From Sebastes aleutianus (Eukaryota; Chordata; Actinopteri; Perciformes; Sebastidae), in contig CAKAKS010000068.1 in NCBI GenBank assembly GCA_916700875.1, positions 24,954,753-25,018,752 on the forward strand: a stretch of 64,000 nucleotides of DNA, given 5' to 3'. A program made the position numbers and the translations under genes. Below, in pieces: positions 44,101 to 59,100 of the stretch. Positions within the stretch are counted from its first letter, which is position 1, and each line of letters begins with the position of its first letter. Under the pieces are notes generated by a model that saw nothing but the letters and a program-made list of their open reading frames with translations, ran no database searches and was not told the origin of the DNA.

Positions 44101-47100
44101 GACCATCTGGCCCAGCAGGACCTGGCTCTCCTGGCAGTCTTGGAGTTCCTGTGTGAGTGCGGCTCCATCCAGCCCGTCCACGGTCTGCTCTTCAAACCTC
44201 AGGAGGTGCGTCGCCGGCTGCTGCTGCTGGTGGAGCAGATGGACGTCAGCAAAGCCCTGCACCTCAACATGGTGGGTAGCAGCTGCTGCTGTGGAGCGTC
44301 ATGGTTGCAGCAGCAATGATGAACATTAATGTCTGGTTCTCTTCCAGTATCTCGTCCTGTTGAAGAAGCTTCCTGCTGAGGACTCGCTGTCTCCGGAGGA
44401 ATTTGACTCACTGCTTCGTCTTCTAGCGTAGGGAAATCTCTCTGTGACACAAAATGCATAATGCATCCGTTTCTGTCTTAAGAAAATAACATCTAATAAT
44501 GTGTTCTGCTGTGTTTTGTAGGGACCTGTGTTCTCTGTACCGTCAGGACCAAGAGATCTGTGCCGCTGCACTGCTGGGTTTGTTACCTTCCATCATGAGC
44601 CTTGGAAAAACCCACCACATGCCGGAGGAGATGAGACACGTCCAGGGATCTCTGCTGCAAGTGGTGTCTGGATTCTGGTTAGCAGCAATTTTTTTGCAAC
44701 ACGAACAGATGCAGGGTTGGTCTGAGAGAGATTACGTCCTAAAATGAAGCCTCAGTCTGTGGCAAGGAGCCTTCATGTTTTTGTAGGAGGAGGATTAAGT
44801 GTAAAATGTGTCTTCTCCGGTTGTAGAAGGAAAGAATAAGAGTTATTTTTAATTAAATTTTGAAGGGATGGCTACAGTATTAGACTTGGAAACATGACTC
44901 ACGGTTTTCTGTGAATGTCAATCCACTGCCAGTCATAATCTGTCTGCAAGGGTTCCCGCAGAGCCTTAAACATATATCTAAAAATAAGATGATTGGAATT
45001 AAAATTCTTAAATCAATCTTCAAAAGTCTTAAAAATGCTAAGACATGGGAAGTAGGATTTTATGAATCGTTTTTTCTGACATTGTAATTTAAAATGTGAC
45101 ACAGTGACAAAACACCAATCATACAAGTCAAATGAGAAAGTAGGAGATTTATTCCCAGACTTTTTTTGCCCACATGTTTGCATGCAGTTCTGACAAGACA
45201 GCCTATATCAGCAAGTTCAATTTTGGTTATTATAAAGTTGGTCTTAAATTAAATTCCAAGTGGCAGTAAAAAAAGTTTTAAAAAGTCTTAAATCTATGAA
45301 CTGTGTATATTGATTCAGTTTATGATACTAACTCAATCACTCTGCTGTGTTTCAGCTTCCTGAGCCAAACAGGGAAATGCATGGCAGCGGTACGAGCCGC
45401 TTTAGTGAGATGTCTGGTTGCCTTGCTGGAGGTGAGCTCTCACTGAGGCTTAGGGAATAGTATCTGCACAACCATGAATTTGATATGTCATTCTGAATTA
45501 ATGACATAAGCCAGACACTTAGTCATAGTTCATTAAAGGGGAACATATGAAAAACTCACTTTTTCAGTGCTTGTGCAACCCACAAACTGTGAAATAAGAT
45601 AATCCAGTCAGTTTTTTTGTGGGCTGTCTAGGTCAGAAACATGTGATTCAACAAGTCATTCAGATTTGACTCCCCTTCCTTTGTCACATGCAGGATCATT
45701 AGAATATATCACCCACAGCTTAAGAACTACCTTTACGGTCCAATACTCATACTACCATACTATTTAGTATGCACAAAAAGGTTTAGTATGTCCCAATACA
45801 TAGTATGTCAAATGCAGTATGCCAAAAATACCAGGATGTCCTACTGCATCCGGTTGCATTTTGCAGTATGCAAGCCAGCATGCTTTTCTGGTTATTCTGA
45901 CCTACAATCCTCTGTGCAGAGGATATATGAGCAAGAAGGTCAAAGTTCAAGGCACAGTGTTACGAGGAAGTAGTATGTCCCAATTGTGTGCATACTACGT
46001 GCAACAGTACGTACTTTGTGAGGGCATCTCCAGTACGTACTAAAAGTAAAAAGAAAAAGTATGCGACGGTAGCCTACCTTTGCAAAGGTGCATAATATTT
46101 TATGTGCCACAATTGTTTTAGAACAACACTTTTGATTGATCACCAAACACTGAGAAAACTATTCTGTTTAACCTTTTTATATATCCGTTAAATATCAATA
46201 TATTGATTCTGTCAACACCTCCTGTCGTGTTTTTGACATGTCTCCCCTCTGACAGGCCGACCCGTGTTGTAAGTGGGCAGTGTTAAGTATCAAAGAGGAA
46301 GATCGCCCCGTATCTGTCATCCTCCCGTCTCACCTCGCAGACGCCCACCACCAAGTCCGCATGCTGGTAGCCATGTCAGTGGAGAGGTATGCTGATAATG
46401 TATCAGGATACATTTTATAGAAAGCTGTACATTACACAAAAGATGGCACTTTAAATCTCTACATGATGATCTGATTGTCACCGTTATTCTCCTGCGTCTC
46501 CAGGTTGTTTCTGGAGATGAGTCCAGAGCATCCAGATAAGAGGAAGATGCTGCCGCTTAAACACCAGCAGGCAGCTTTTGAGACGGTTTACCTGAAAGCT
46601 CAGGAAGGGATGAAGCTCCCTGTAAGTTCATAGTTTATTATGCATGTGTTTTCCGCCTCTGTTTGAGTTTCCTAATGTATCTTGTATCTATGTGTGATCA
46701 TACACAGAGGAGCAGCTCTTCAGAGGACCAGCAGGACGAGTCGTTTAACCGCAAGGCCACGTTGTTGAAGAGTTTGTCTGTTGTGATGTGTTGTAGCCCC
46801 GTCTGTGAAAAACAGTCTCTGTTTGCCCTCTTCCAGTCCTACAAGGAAAATAATATAGAGGAACAGCTCATCAAAAAGGTAACGATTTCAGGGCCCTGTA
46901 CTGAATGCAGCTTTTTAAATAGAATTAAGACAAGATTTTTGTATCGTCCTACAGCATCGTGCAAATTTCTTTACAAGTTGCATCACTAATCTGATACTTG
47001 AGTGACCGTTTGTATTTCGGTTTGAGCTTATTTTTATGCATCACTGTATAAACCTAAAAGCTAATCAAAAGGTTGCCCTTTTCCCTATAAGACAACGAAA

Positions 47101-50100
47101 GAAGATGAACCGTTTTTGTCCTTCTTTTTGTCACAGATGTTGTGCAGTGTATCCCGAGCGCTGGGCTACAGGAGCGTGAAAACATTTGTCAGTTCTCACC
47201 TGTACTATTTGGTAGCTGAGTGGCTCGCGCAGAGACAGTCTGACGATCGCTACACTCTTGGATCTTTCCCCTTCACCCTCCTGGACCACGACGCAGTCAA
47301 AGACTTCTATAGGTGAGGAAATAAACTTCTATTATTTTCATTTTATGTCACAATGATCTTACATTGACTAAAACACAATGAATAGATATTAAAATCATCC
47401 CTGTTGTCTTGTGTCCTCTTGAAGCTCTTCCTACCAGGTGTTAATCCCCCACCTGGTCTTCCTGGATGACTTTGAGCAGGTGAAGTCCATCGGCAGGAAT
47501 CTGGAGAAGGACTGGAAAGAGTTATTGGCCGACTGTTTCCCCAAGATCATGGTCAACATCCTGCCATACTTCGCCTTGTCTGGCCAGGATTCACAGGTGG
47601 CCCAGAAGAGAGAGAAGGCCCACCGAGTGTACGACCTGCTCAAAGAAGCCGACTGTCTGGGCAAACAGGTAAATACAGCTGTTTAACGTCAGCCTACATC
47701 TGGGGTTTTACTTCTTATTTATGCAGCTTTTAGAACTTGATCATATCATGACAATAATTAACTAACTTCTTATCGATTCCTTTAAAAAAAAAAAAAATAC
47801 TTTTGTATAATGTTTGTGCCAAAACAGCCCTGTAATACTTAGCTGGCCCGTGTCACATGACTGTGGAAACCAATGTGACATCAGAACCTAGCGCACAGCG
47901 GCGCACAGTCCCACACTTCCACATCAAACATGTGAGAGAACGGCAGAAAAGAAATGTAGCGTGGTGTGGTGCTACTTGTCACCTGTAGATAAAAATACAG
48001 CAAGATGCACTATTTGTGACAATAAAGTGTCACACACAGAAACACGAGTACCCTTCAAAAAAAGTTATAAGGACCCGTATTATTTAATCATAGTATTTCT
48101 GTAAAATACTGGACTATTTTTTTTTTACACTTAGTTACACAAACATTTTTATTTGATTGTATTTGTTTTTGTAATAAATGTGTTATTAATGGCCAGTATG
48201 TGTCATGTGATTTGCCTTGAGTGTAATGATCTTTTTTTTCTAAAAATGACCATGATTTTTGAAAAATCACATACCCATTTAAGAAATTATCAGTATCGTT
48301 ATCATTAAAATTGTAACAAACAGTATCGGTATCGCATCAAATTAAAAATGTTTGGTATCGCCCATCCCTACAGTAAACCGATCTAAATCACATTATTAGA
48401 GTTGTCAATATGAGGTACATCTGAGACTTTTGTGACTGTTGTTAGGCTTCCATAATGTCCTGTAACATGACATTTGTTGGACTCCTTTTGCACATTTGTC
48501 TCATGTATCTTACAGTTTAAGTCTGAATAAGTTGCTAACCTGGACTTTGTCTGTCCTAAGATCTGAACAAAGAGTCACACAGGATCACTCAACTGAGTTG
48601 AACTGTTGTGCAATGTGTGCCACATATGAGTGAAGATCCGGTAATTGACTTGACTGTACTACACGTCTGTCCCCATGTGTGTTTGTCTGCAGCAAATTGA
48701 CAAACTGATCCACAGTAACCTGGCGGACATAGTGGTTGAACTGCTGATGACTCTGTATGAAGGAGGTGGAGCTGAAGGGGACAGAGGAGACCTGAAACGC
48801 TTCATAGGGTAATGGTTCAAATGTACCATGATTTTTTTTCTTATATTAGTTAATTTTATTTATTACGACCTGTTTTTGTCTTTTTTAGGGGACTACAGGG
48901 GGTCTTCAGGGGGAGATAGTAGGTCAGCAGTAGATGTCACATAGAAGTGATGTACATCATCTGAAAGCTGGGAACCTGAAGATTAATTCACTTATCCGTT
49001 TGTCAAGGTGTTCTAGTTATAAATCAGAAATAAACATGACACACAATTGATTAATTAATTAAAAATTAAAATGTAGGCCAACTTTGGAGCGTTATTTAGC
49101 CTCCTTCCCAACAAGCTAGCATGACATGGTTTGGTACCAATGGATTCATTAGGTTTTCTAGTTTCATATGATACCTTCACCAGCTGTAAAACTCATCCTG
49201 CTACAGCCTCTGAAAGACAGTAAAGTCGGGTCTCATAGGGTTAGTAAAGATAGTTTGTCTTGTGTTTGATGCCCCTCAGGGAACTGGACCCTGTACCAAA
49301 CCCACCGTACTTCAGCTCTTATGTCATTAAAGCTACGCTGGACTACCTCAGCAAGTGCCACAGTGCAAACCACAAGTCTCTGGTGGCCATTCTGTCTAAA
49401 ACTCCGGTAAGACGTTCGAATTATCCCCTATGTGGAACTACTTGTCTTATAACCTGTTTAACTGTTCTATATAATATTGTCGTCCCTTCGTTGTGCTGTA
49501 GATTTCTATCCAGAGGATTCTGCTGGCGGTGTGTGAAAGAGCAGCGGAGACGACCAACAGCTACGAGCGTCACCGCATCCTCCTCATGTATCACCTGTTT
49601 GTCAACCTGCTGCTCAAAGAGGTGAAGGACGGCCTGGGAGGAGCCTGGGCCTTCGTCCTCAGAGACATCATCTACACGCTCATTCACCACATCAACAGCA
49701 GGTTGGTGCACACAAATACATATAACATATATCATATAACATACATGCTGTGTAGACACAAACCACTCACTGTATCGTCTTCTTGTCTCTGTCATCCTCA
49801 GACCAGCTCAGTGTGATGAGGTTTCTAACCGGAGCCTCTCTCTATGCATCGACCTTTTGACCTCTGTGTGTCGGGCAGCTCTGGAGTTCTGCGATGACGC
49901 TCTGGACTGCCACCTGCAGGTCATCGTTGGGACTCTCACAGCTCAGGTGACCAGCCGGCCCGCCATCTCACAGCAGGTAAGTTACAGGGAGTCAATTCAA
50001 CAGTTTTCTGTTTTGCTAATTTTGCAAATTCAATATAATTTAGATATAATTAATGGAAAATGCAGACAAATGTAACAAAATGATGCATTCAAGAAGGGAT

Positions 50101-53100
50101 GCATTATGCAAAACTGCCACTTACAGATATGTTACACAGTGGACAAAAGCGCCCACTTCCTACACAAGTGGACATTTGGGTTCTTGAATAAACATTTTTC
50201 TAAATCGAGAGTTTTTACATCCACAGAGAAGTGCAAAACATTCACTTTAAAACCACAATAAACCATAGCATTTGGGACTTTTGCATCCAGGCACAAAGGG
50301 TGGACTGGTTGATAATTATTTGCAAAATTATTTAAAGAATATTTACAAGATTTATAGACTGTATTACTGTTTTTATACTTACCAAGCTCCCCTTAAGACA
50401 TGTGTTATGGTTTTGCATTTTGCATTGTTTGAGATAAATATCTGCCTCCTTTCAGCATGTGTTGCTCCTCTCTTGCCCTCCAGGTGCTCAGTCTGCTGCA
50501 GTTCCTCGTGATAGAAAATCAACAGAAGTTAAAAGGAGCCATCAGCAGGTTGGAGCCTTTTCCTGACCTCTCTGAATTCAGAGAGCTGCGGTCTGTACAG
50601 CACAAGCTCAAATACAACACTGGGACGTTCACACTAAGACAGGTACATTAATATCCATGGATTAGTAATTTACTTTTGATGCATACGCAGCTCAATTCCT
50701 CAGTGGACCGAGGGGTGGAAATGTCATAGTTATCAATCCTAAATTTCATTGCTGACCTACATCCTCCATGTTTCCCTGTTACAGGAGATAGCCCACTTCC
50801 TGTCGGTGACGTCCTGTGACTCGTTACCTCTGACCAGACTGGAGGGGCTGAAGGAGCTGACCAGGCAGCTGCATGACAACAAGGGACTGATCAGAGAACT
50901 GCTCAAAGAGTGCCACGGTACGATGCCAGATGAGCAAAAAAATGGTCTATGCATAAAAAAAGTTGTGGCAGGTTAAATGTCTAATGAGCTGTCGTTGTCC
51001 TCTCCGTAGCTGAACCCTCTGACAGCATGCTGGTGAAGCTGGTTCTCAGTCTACTGCAGCTCTGTAAGCTCGCAGCCAACCACCCCGGAGGAGACGACAT
51101 TCTAGGTATGAAATCAAATTACTTCTACAGCCACAGTATGCATGTTGTGTTCTTGGACACATTAACCTCTTCTACTCCACCCTCTTTACAATAGACCCAT
51201 TTTTGTCTTTTTTAGAGGGGTACAGGGGGTCTTTAGGGGGAGATAGCAGGTCAACTTTAACCATTTTTTACCACTCGAGAATTGATTAAAAATGATCAAT
51301 AATCTCTCCAAAATACCACATTAAAGTACAAACATTAATGTGTTCCTGCAGAGGCAGCAGGCAGCTGTCTGGGAGAACTGGGTCCTGTGGATTTCTCTAC
51401 CATCGCTCTGCTTCATGGCAGAGACCCCCTCTATGAAAAGGCCGTGTCTCTCTTCACCTCCACCGAGTCACAGTGTCTTTACATCGTCCTCAACTGCATG
51501 AACGACGCACTCACTCAACAGCGGTACGCTGAACCCTAGATCTCAGTAATATCAAACGTTGACTATGGAGGAGCGAGCGGTTTGTGTTTATATTTACTGT
51601 GTTCTGTGCTGTGGTTGTTCGTCAGTATTGAGGTGAGAAAGGCAGCCGCTCAGTGTGTGAAGAGCATCCTCGCCACTCAGTCTGGAGTCGACTTCTGGGA
51701 GGAACACAAAGACAACAGAGACCCCATGCTGGCCTACCTCAATCCCTTTAGAAAGTCTAAGAAGAAGGTGGGTTCAGGATGTTTTTGTGTCGTATTTACA
51801 GTATGTATGTTCACCAATTAATAAAAAAGATCAACAATTTATTACCCTCTGCTCCATAAAACAGTTTTCCAAATGACCACAAATGTTTCTCCTTCAAGTA
51901 TGACTGTGTTTTTTCGTGTATGCTCATGTCGTTTCCACTCGGTTACTACTGACTGTCGTCCCTGATTAGGTGTTAGCTGTGAGTGCTGAGGAGAGTTCGG
52001 AGACCAAGCAGAAGCTGGAGAGTCAGGAGTTTTGGATTCCCCAGGCGGGCGGCCACAAGGCCTGGCTGAAGGCTCTGTGCACCACCCTGCTCGACAGTGG
52101 AGGAGTCAGGAGTGAAGCTCTGCTGCTGTCACGACCGCTGTGTCTGGTGAGTACACGGAAGTTAGCTTAAGAGCCCTTCATAACTGGACTGCCTATAAAT
52201 ACACAGTTTGAATGTGGATCCATGTGCTTACAGTATCCACATCTCTGATTATGTTCAATTTTGTAGCATTTGCTGTCGACATTTTCTCACAAACATTGCA
52301 TCAATCAGTTCTGGTTGGAATCCAGAGCTCCAGATCTAGCCGCGCCTTATTTCCTCCGTGTGTCTCCAGGTGAGAGTGGACTGCTGTCAGAGGCTGCTGC
52401 CCCTCATCATTCACTCCATCCTTCTGGACGACTCTAACGGTTCGTGGAGGGAGTTGCTCTCCTCCCACATTAAGGACTTCTTCAGCTTTTGTTCCAGAAG
52501 CGCTCAGGCCTCCAGTCGCTCTGCCACACCTCTCAACTCTGACTCCGGTAAGTTTGAGAGTATGACAAGTAATAATGATAATTTATCTGTGTCTTCATCT
52601 TCTCACATTCATACAACAGCGTATGAGGGCCATTGTAGAAAAGAAAAGATTTACAGAGCCGGGGAGTAATATTCTGAGAAAAAACTCAGAGATTGAAGTC
52701 TTACATTTACGAGAAAAAACTCCCACAAAATTACGAGAAAAAAAAAGAATATACTCTGATAAATTTGTCAGAGTATATGACAATTTACCACTTCAATCTC
52801 AGAGAATATCCAAGTTTTCTTCTCGTAAATTTACAACTTTGATCTCGGACCCCTCTCCCCCGGCTCCATAATTATTATTATTATTTTTTACCTACAATGG
52901 CCCTAATACGCCGTTGTACATTCTTTCGTTTATGATTATCAAATCAAAATCAAATCAGTTTTATTTATATAACATGTTTAAAAACAACCATAGTTGACCA
53001 AAGTGCTTAACAGTGGCAAAACATTAACATCAACACAGATTAACATTTATTGTTCATTACAGAGTCAGACGTTGCCAGCCAGGGCTTGCACGACAAGACC

Positions 53101-56100
53101 TCTCTGCGTACCATGCTCGCTGTTATTGACTATCTGAGACACCAACAGAGACCACTGGAAGCTGAAAGGTTTGCACTTTTATTGTTATCAAATATGTGTT
53201 AGATAAAAGTAAATGTTCAGGCACAAAAGCATGCTCTTTCTCGGATTTGCTCATGCGATGGCAAACTGATGTCTTTTTTTATGTAGGTGCATGTACATTG
53301 ACATATGTGTCTTTAACATAAACAGTGTATCCTTCTTCCAGCAGCTCCTGCGGCACCGTGTGTGACTCCAACTTCTGGCTGGAGCTGAACTACCTGCAGG
53401 TGGCCAAAGCTGCTCAATCCTGCTCGGCCCATTTCACCGCTCTGCTGTACACGGAGATCTATATGGACAAGATCAAAGCTAACATGGAGGAAAGTCGAAG
53501 GTATGCAAGGAGTTTAACTTTTAAAAATTTGATTTTCAATTCATGTCTAGTTATGTTTCGGAATAAGACATTTAAACAATATTTCAATTTAGCTTTTATT
53601 TTTCACACACATTAAATGTTAAATCTGTACTCAATAATTATTATTTAATTTTTGCAGTTTTAATGTTTTTTATCTATAATCACAGTAATATGCAAAGCAT
53701 CTGAAAAACTAAATCTATAGATCACTAGGTTACATTTTTTTTGTGTGTGTTTTGAGAGTTTTATCCAATTTTCCTTTTATTTAATCCACATATTTACCAA
53801 ATCTGCAGAACCAAGTCCAGAGCAACACGTAAGATCAATTTTGAAGAGAACAGCCAGAACTTCACCATCTCCAGCCTGACTGAGAAGAGTATGGAAGACA
53901 CTAATATCAGCCTGCAGGTCAGTTCTTCATGTTTTCTAAATTAAAAATACAAAGCAATTGCTCATTCGTATTTCTCCTTGATGTATTTCTGAAAAATGTC
54001 CCCCTGAAAATAACCGTTAAAGTTTGATGTGTAGTGAAATGTCCACCAACTTCAAAACTCGAATGATTCGCTAAAGCTACACCTGCATTAATGTTATGCC
54101 AAATTCACACCATAGCAGCGGCGAAGTGCGGGCTGTAGCTAGCGGCCAAGTGCGGCCAAACTAAAAGTTGGGAAAAGCTTAAATTTAGTGGCGTAGTGCG
54201 AACAGAGAGGACCCACAGCTAATCAGTAAACACGTCTTGTGACTACTGATCTATGTTAAAGAATTTCTTCCCGCCTGAAGCACATGAACATGCAGAAAAT
54301 TTAATTATTGTGGCGAGCTGCACTTCGCCGCTGCAAGGTGTGACTTATGCGATACAGGGATTGGGCACAACAGTGTAAATGGCTATAAAATAGTTAATTA
54401 GTTCATTCTCTCATGTGTATTAAAATAACTCAATCATTCTGTGTACGACTCTCTCTCATGTTTCTGTAGGAGCTGCTGATTGAGGTGTATCGGAGCATCG
54501 GAGAGCCTGATAGTCTGTATGGCTGTGGTGGAGAGACAATGACCAGTCCACTGATGAGGTGATCAATAAGTAGATTAATGAGACCTGCATCTCCGTCTTT
54601 CACATTATCACTTGTTCCCTGCAATGTTCAGTCATTATTAGAACTACAAAGATTGTTTTGTTGTGTTCATTTATAGGATTCGAACCTACGAGCATGAGGC
54701 TATGTGGGGAAAGGCCCTGACTTCATACGACCTTCACTCTACTCTGCCTGAGGTCACTCGACAAGTGGGAATTGTGGAGGTAAAATAATGAAAGATATTT
54801 AGATTCTTATGTCGGGTATTGATGCAGCCTCTTCAGCTGTAACGTCTGCACCAACAGGGCCTGCAGAACTTTGGTCTGAGCAGCATCCTCGCCACCTACA
54901 TGAGGGGTCTGGAGAGTGAAGGGGTGGAGTGGGGAGCTGAGCTGAGAGAGCTGCGCTTCCAGGCCGCCTGGAGGAACACGCAGTGGGACTGTGAGCTGTC
55001 GGAGAGGTGAGGCGAAGGGCGGCATAAACACAAAACACAACTTTAACCCCATCAGAGAATCGGAGGGAATCTCTCACTTAATACTTTTTTCTTTTTTCCT
55101 CCAAATCTAATTTGTTGTATCAGGAGTGAGAAATCCAAACCCGGCTTCCATGAATCAGTGTTTTGTTCCCTTCAAGCGCTGAGGGACAAAGAGTTCTCCA
55201 TATTTGATGAAACTATGAAACAGGCCAGGTATAGTTAGACATCTCATGAAATATTAGATCTAATTCAGTTCTCCACCGGCAAAATAATTCACCCATCTAT
55301 GTGCTTGTGTGTGTTTCCACAGGGGTGCAGATGTGGAGGAGCTGTGCAGAGGCAGTCTAGAGGCTGTGTCTTCTCTGTACCCGGCTCTCAGGAACCTGCA
55401 GAGCATCAGGGAGCTTGAGAGTGTTAAACAGCTCTTTTCTAGGTGATTCCAGCTGTAAAACATTAGTAATAACATACAAGTAGTCATTAACATAGGAAAG
55501 AGTCTTGAGGATTTATGTGTGGAAGTCTTATTCCCTAAAGAACGATAGGAAAGAGACACTCATCCAGTGTTCAATAGGATGGGTGCTGGATCAAAGAAAT
55601 ATCTAGCAGATATAGATATTAGCTCCCTTTAGAAAGATTTTTATTTTTGTAACATTTCAAGCACCAGGCTCTTCTTCAGACTTCTGATAAGTTGCAGATG
55701 TTTACTTCAGTAAATTTATTAGAAACATTCCTAATAAATATGTGTTTTATGTATTTTTACATCAGGCCGTTCTCAGATGTGACTCTGAGGGAGGTTTGCA
55801 GCCAGTGGCGGCAGCACTCCCAGCTGCTCGCCGACAGTGACTTTGCTTTGGTGGAGCCCATTCTGGCCGTCCGCTCCGTGGCCCAGCACGCCCTGATGTC
55901 CAGGGTGGGAGACCCCGACAGCACCCAGTACCTCAGCTCTGTGCTCACTGACCACCTCATGGAGCTCTGCCGGCTGGCTCGCAAGGCCGGGAACACACAG
56001 GTAGCATCTGAGTGAGTGTGTGTGTGTGTGTCTTTTATTTCAACTACAAAACACTCACCGTGTTGTGATTCCTGTCCAGCTGGCGGAGCGGGCGGTTTTC

Positions 56101-59100
56101 CAGATGAAGCAGCACGGCGGTGGTGGGTCCTGGGCGTCATCCCCTGTGTTGTCATGGCAACTGGAGGAAGCCCAGGTTTTCTGGGTCAAGGGAGAGCAGG
56201 GACTCGCCCTGGGCCTGCTGAGACAGATGATACACAACCTCGAGGAGAAGGTCAGACCCAAACATACAGACTCAAATCAAACAGCTCTAAAAAAAAGATA
56301 AGATGGATATTCAGCATCTTTGTTGTATTAAAAACCTTACTTTAATCATGGAACATCCTTAAATGTTATAATGTTAAGCACATAATGCATAATGTTATGC
56401 ACTGAGACTATTTTTCACGTTGTAACAAATGCAGCGCAGTAAGATTGAGCAGTTTCTAAACATCACCGTCTTCGTCATCGTGCATGTTTTGTTGTCCAGG
56501 TGGACATGAATCCGGCTCTGGCCCCGGTCTACACTGAGTGTCTCAGGCTGTGTGGTAACTGGCTGGCTGAGACCTGCCTGGAAAGCCCCGGAGTGATACT
56601 GGAGAAGTACCTGGAGAGGGTGAGAGGGAGCTAAAAGATAATAGGCCAGTTTAACGGGCAAGCCTTGCTATAGGACTTACAGTATATTAATGGATAAATG
56701 CTCAGGAAAGCAGCAAAATATAACTGTTTTCATACAAACGGTCAGAGGTGGAAAAAGTACTGAAAATCTGTACTCAAGTATATGTACTGTTACATCACTG
56801 AAATATTACTCAACTACGAGTAAAACTACTTAAGTAAAAGTACAAATTGTTCTTCTCAAAAACTACTCAGTGTTATTCAATGTTTAATGCATTATCAATA
56901 GCAGGCATTCAATCGAAAGGGGAGATCCATGTAGAAAACATAGACTTTCAACAAGACATATTTGCATTCCTCTGTTCTGATAAATGATAAAAGGTATGAA
57001 TGGATTGAACTAGGGTCTGCTAAAACAAAGAATACTAAAAATGTTTTTGAACTTGCATATAGCACATAGAAAATTACTCACAAGTCCAACTCCTGCGCCG
57101 TTGTGGTGGTCTCCTCTCCGCTCCGTATGTCATGATATTCATTGACCCGTTTGTTTGCGATCGGATGGCCTTGTTGGCTGCGCAAAAATGCAGATCAATT
57201 TTTGGATATAAATAATTCAAATTGTAGGCCTACTCAGTAGCGAATTAGGATTTTAAAAGTGGCAAAGTGGATTACATAGTGTAACACCTACTTAAGCAAG
57301 ATTACAGATCACATATTTTACATTATAAAATTACAGACTTGAAAAACAAGTACCCGAAAAAAATACTTAATTACAGTAACATGAGTCGTTGTAATTAGTT
57401 ACTGCCCCCCCCCCCCTGCAACCTGGGGTGTCTACAGTTCCTGGAAAACCCATAAAATGTCATAAATGGAGTTGCACACATTTAGGATTTTTTTGGGGCT
57501 TTTTTTCATGTTCATATGTGTGGAAAAAACAGGAATCTAAAAGGTCTCAAAAAGTGTAATATATATGGAACTTGATGAATCTCTCTGAAGTACACACACA
57601 CAGTATTTGTACACACACAGAGCAGCCCTCCCTCAGAGAAATGAGTGAGTTATTACCCATCAGCCAGGCAGCGTCCGGCCACCCGCACTCATATACACAC
57701 ATTCATTATTTATGTCCAGATAAAATAGGAGTAGGCCCAAAGACATAAATATTAAACTTCTGCAAGTTTACAGTTTATGTCCCCGGGCTACGACAGATTT
57801 ATATGGACAAAATTAAATTATTCATATGCGTGTGTCTCTATACATTACCACCTAACTTACCTGTTTTGTCGGGATGTTTCTAGTGGAACTAGATTCTGTT
57901 TTTACATTTTTTTTTAATTGACACCTTTACCTTATATTTTTGTTTTTGCTGTCTGTATTATTTTGACTCTAACTTCCTTTACTCGTCTCTCCTGTGCTGT
58001 TCTGTCAGGCAGTGGAGGTGATCGTGGAGGAATCAGGAGTTCAGGACTCGAGGCTGCAGAGTCAGCGGACGGAGGCTTTCCTGTCTCTGGCCCGCTTCTC
58101 TGACGCTCAGTACCAGAGCATCGACAAATACATGAAGTCCTCCGAGTTTGAGAACAAGCAGGCGCTGCTGAAGAAGGCCAAAGAGGAAGTGGACTTGATC
58201 AGGGAGCGTAAAGTGACGTCCAACAGGTCTGTGATCTGGTTATTATTATCACAAAAGCAATTGGGAGCCTTTAGATGGCTGAATAGGTAGATGTGCTCTT
58301 CGTCTGACTTCACAGGTACACGATAAAGGTGGAAAAAGAGCTTGTGCTGGATGAGAAAGCCCTGTCCAACCTGCAGGCAGACAGACAGCGTTTCCTGTGC
58401 AAGGCGGTGGAGAATTACATCCAGTGTCTGGAGCAAGGCGAGGAGCACGACACCTGGGTCTTCCGCCTGGCGTCACTCTGGCTGGAGAACGCTGGTGTTA
58501 AGACCATAAACAACATGATGAAGGTTAGTTAAACACACCCAAACTGCTTTTTGGGGATGAAACTGTAAAATGGATGCTTTAAATTTCACTTATTTTGTGT
58601 TCCAGAAAGGAGTGAAGCAGATCCCTTCCTACAAGTTTCTGCCTCTCATGTATCAGCTGGCTGCTCGCATGGGAACCAAGATGGCAACTGGCATCACTGA
58701 GGATACGGGCTTCCATGATGTCCTCATTGACGTAATGCAACACATTTTTAATACACATTAACCCTAAGAGACCCACATAGACTTGTTTTTGTCTTGTTTT
58801 TAGGGAGGTACAGGGGGTCTTTAGGGGGAGATAGCAGGTCAGCAGTAGATGTCACATAGAAGTGGTGTACATCATCTGAAAGCTGGCAACCTGAAGATTA
58901 ATTTTGTGACACTGTGTGTCAAATTGTTCTAGTCATAAATAAGAAATAAACATGAATTAATCATTTAAAATAAATTGTGAAAGTGTATAAGGGCTCGGAA
59001 CATTATAATGGAAGTATATGATGGTCATTCTCATGCTCTATTATAGTGAGTAAGAGTCTCGGTTCTCCAGTCATACCCAATTTATGCAATTCCAAGACTG

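Larger units (their letters stand above)
44078..53500 (+). other. atm: atm coding exons 17-38: central HEAT solenoid
   Basis: Exons: 44078-44271, 44348-44427, 44522-44677, 45356-45431, 46256-46386, 46504-46621, 46708-46878, 47137-47312, 47425-47668, 48693-48808, 49280-49406, 49502-49701, 49802-49976, 50484-50642, 50785-50917, 51010-51105, 51352-51523, 51626-51767, 51970-52146, 52370-52547, 53063-53168, 53342-53500 (about residues 902-1996). Conserved landmarks: KAQEGMKLP, WKELLADCFPKIMVNILPYF, GGAWAFVLRDIIYTLIHHIN, SCDSLPLTRLEGLKEL, EAAGSCLGELGPVDFSTIAL, RDPMLAYLNPFRKSKKK and WLELNYLQVAKAAQSCSAHF. These lie in the same order as in human ATM. Confidence 0.93.
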
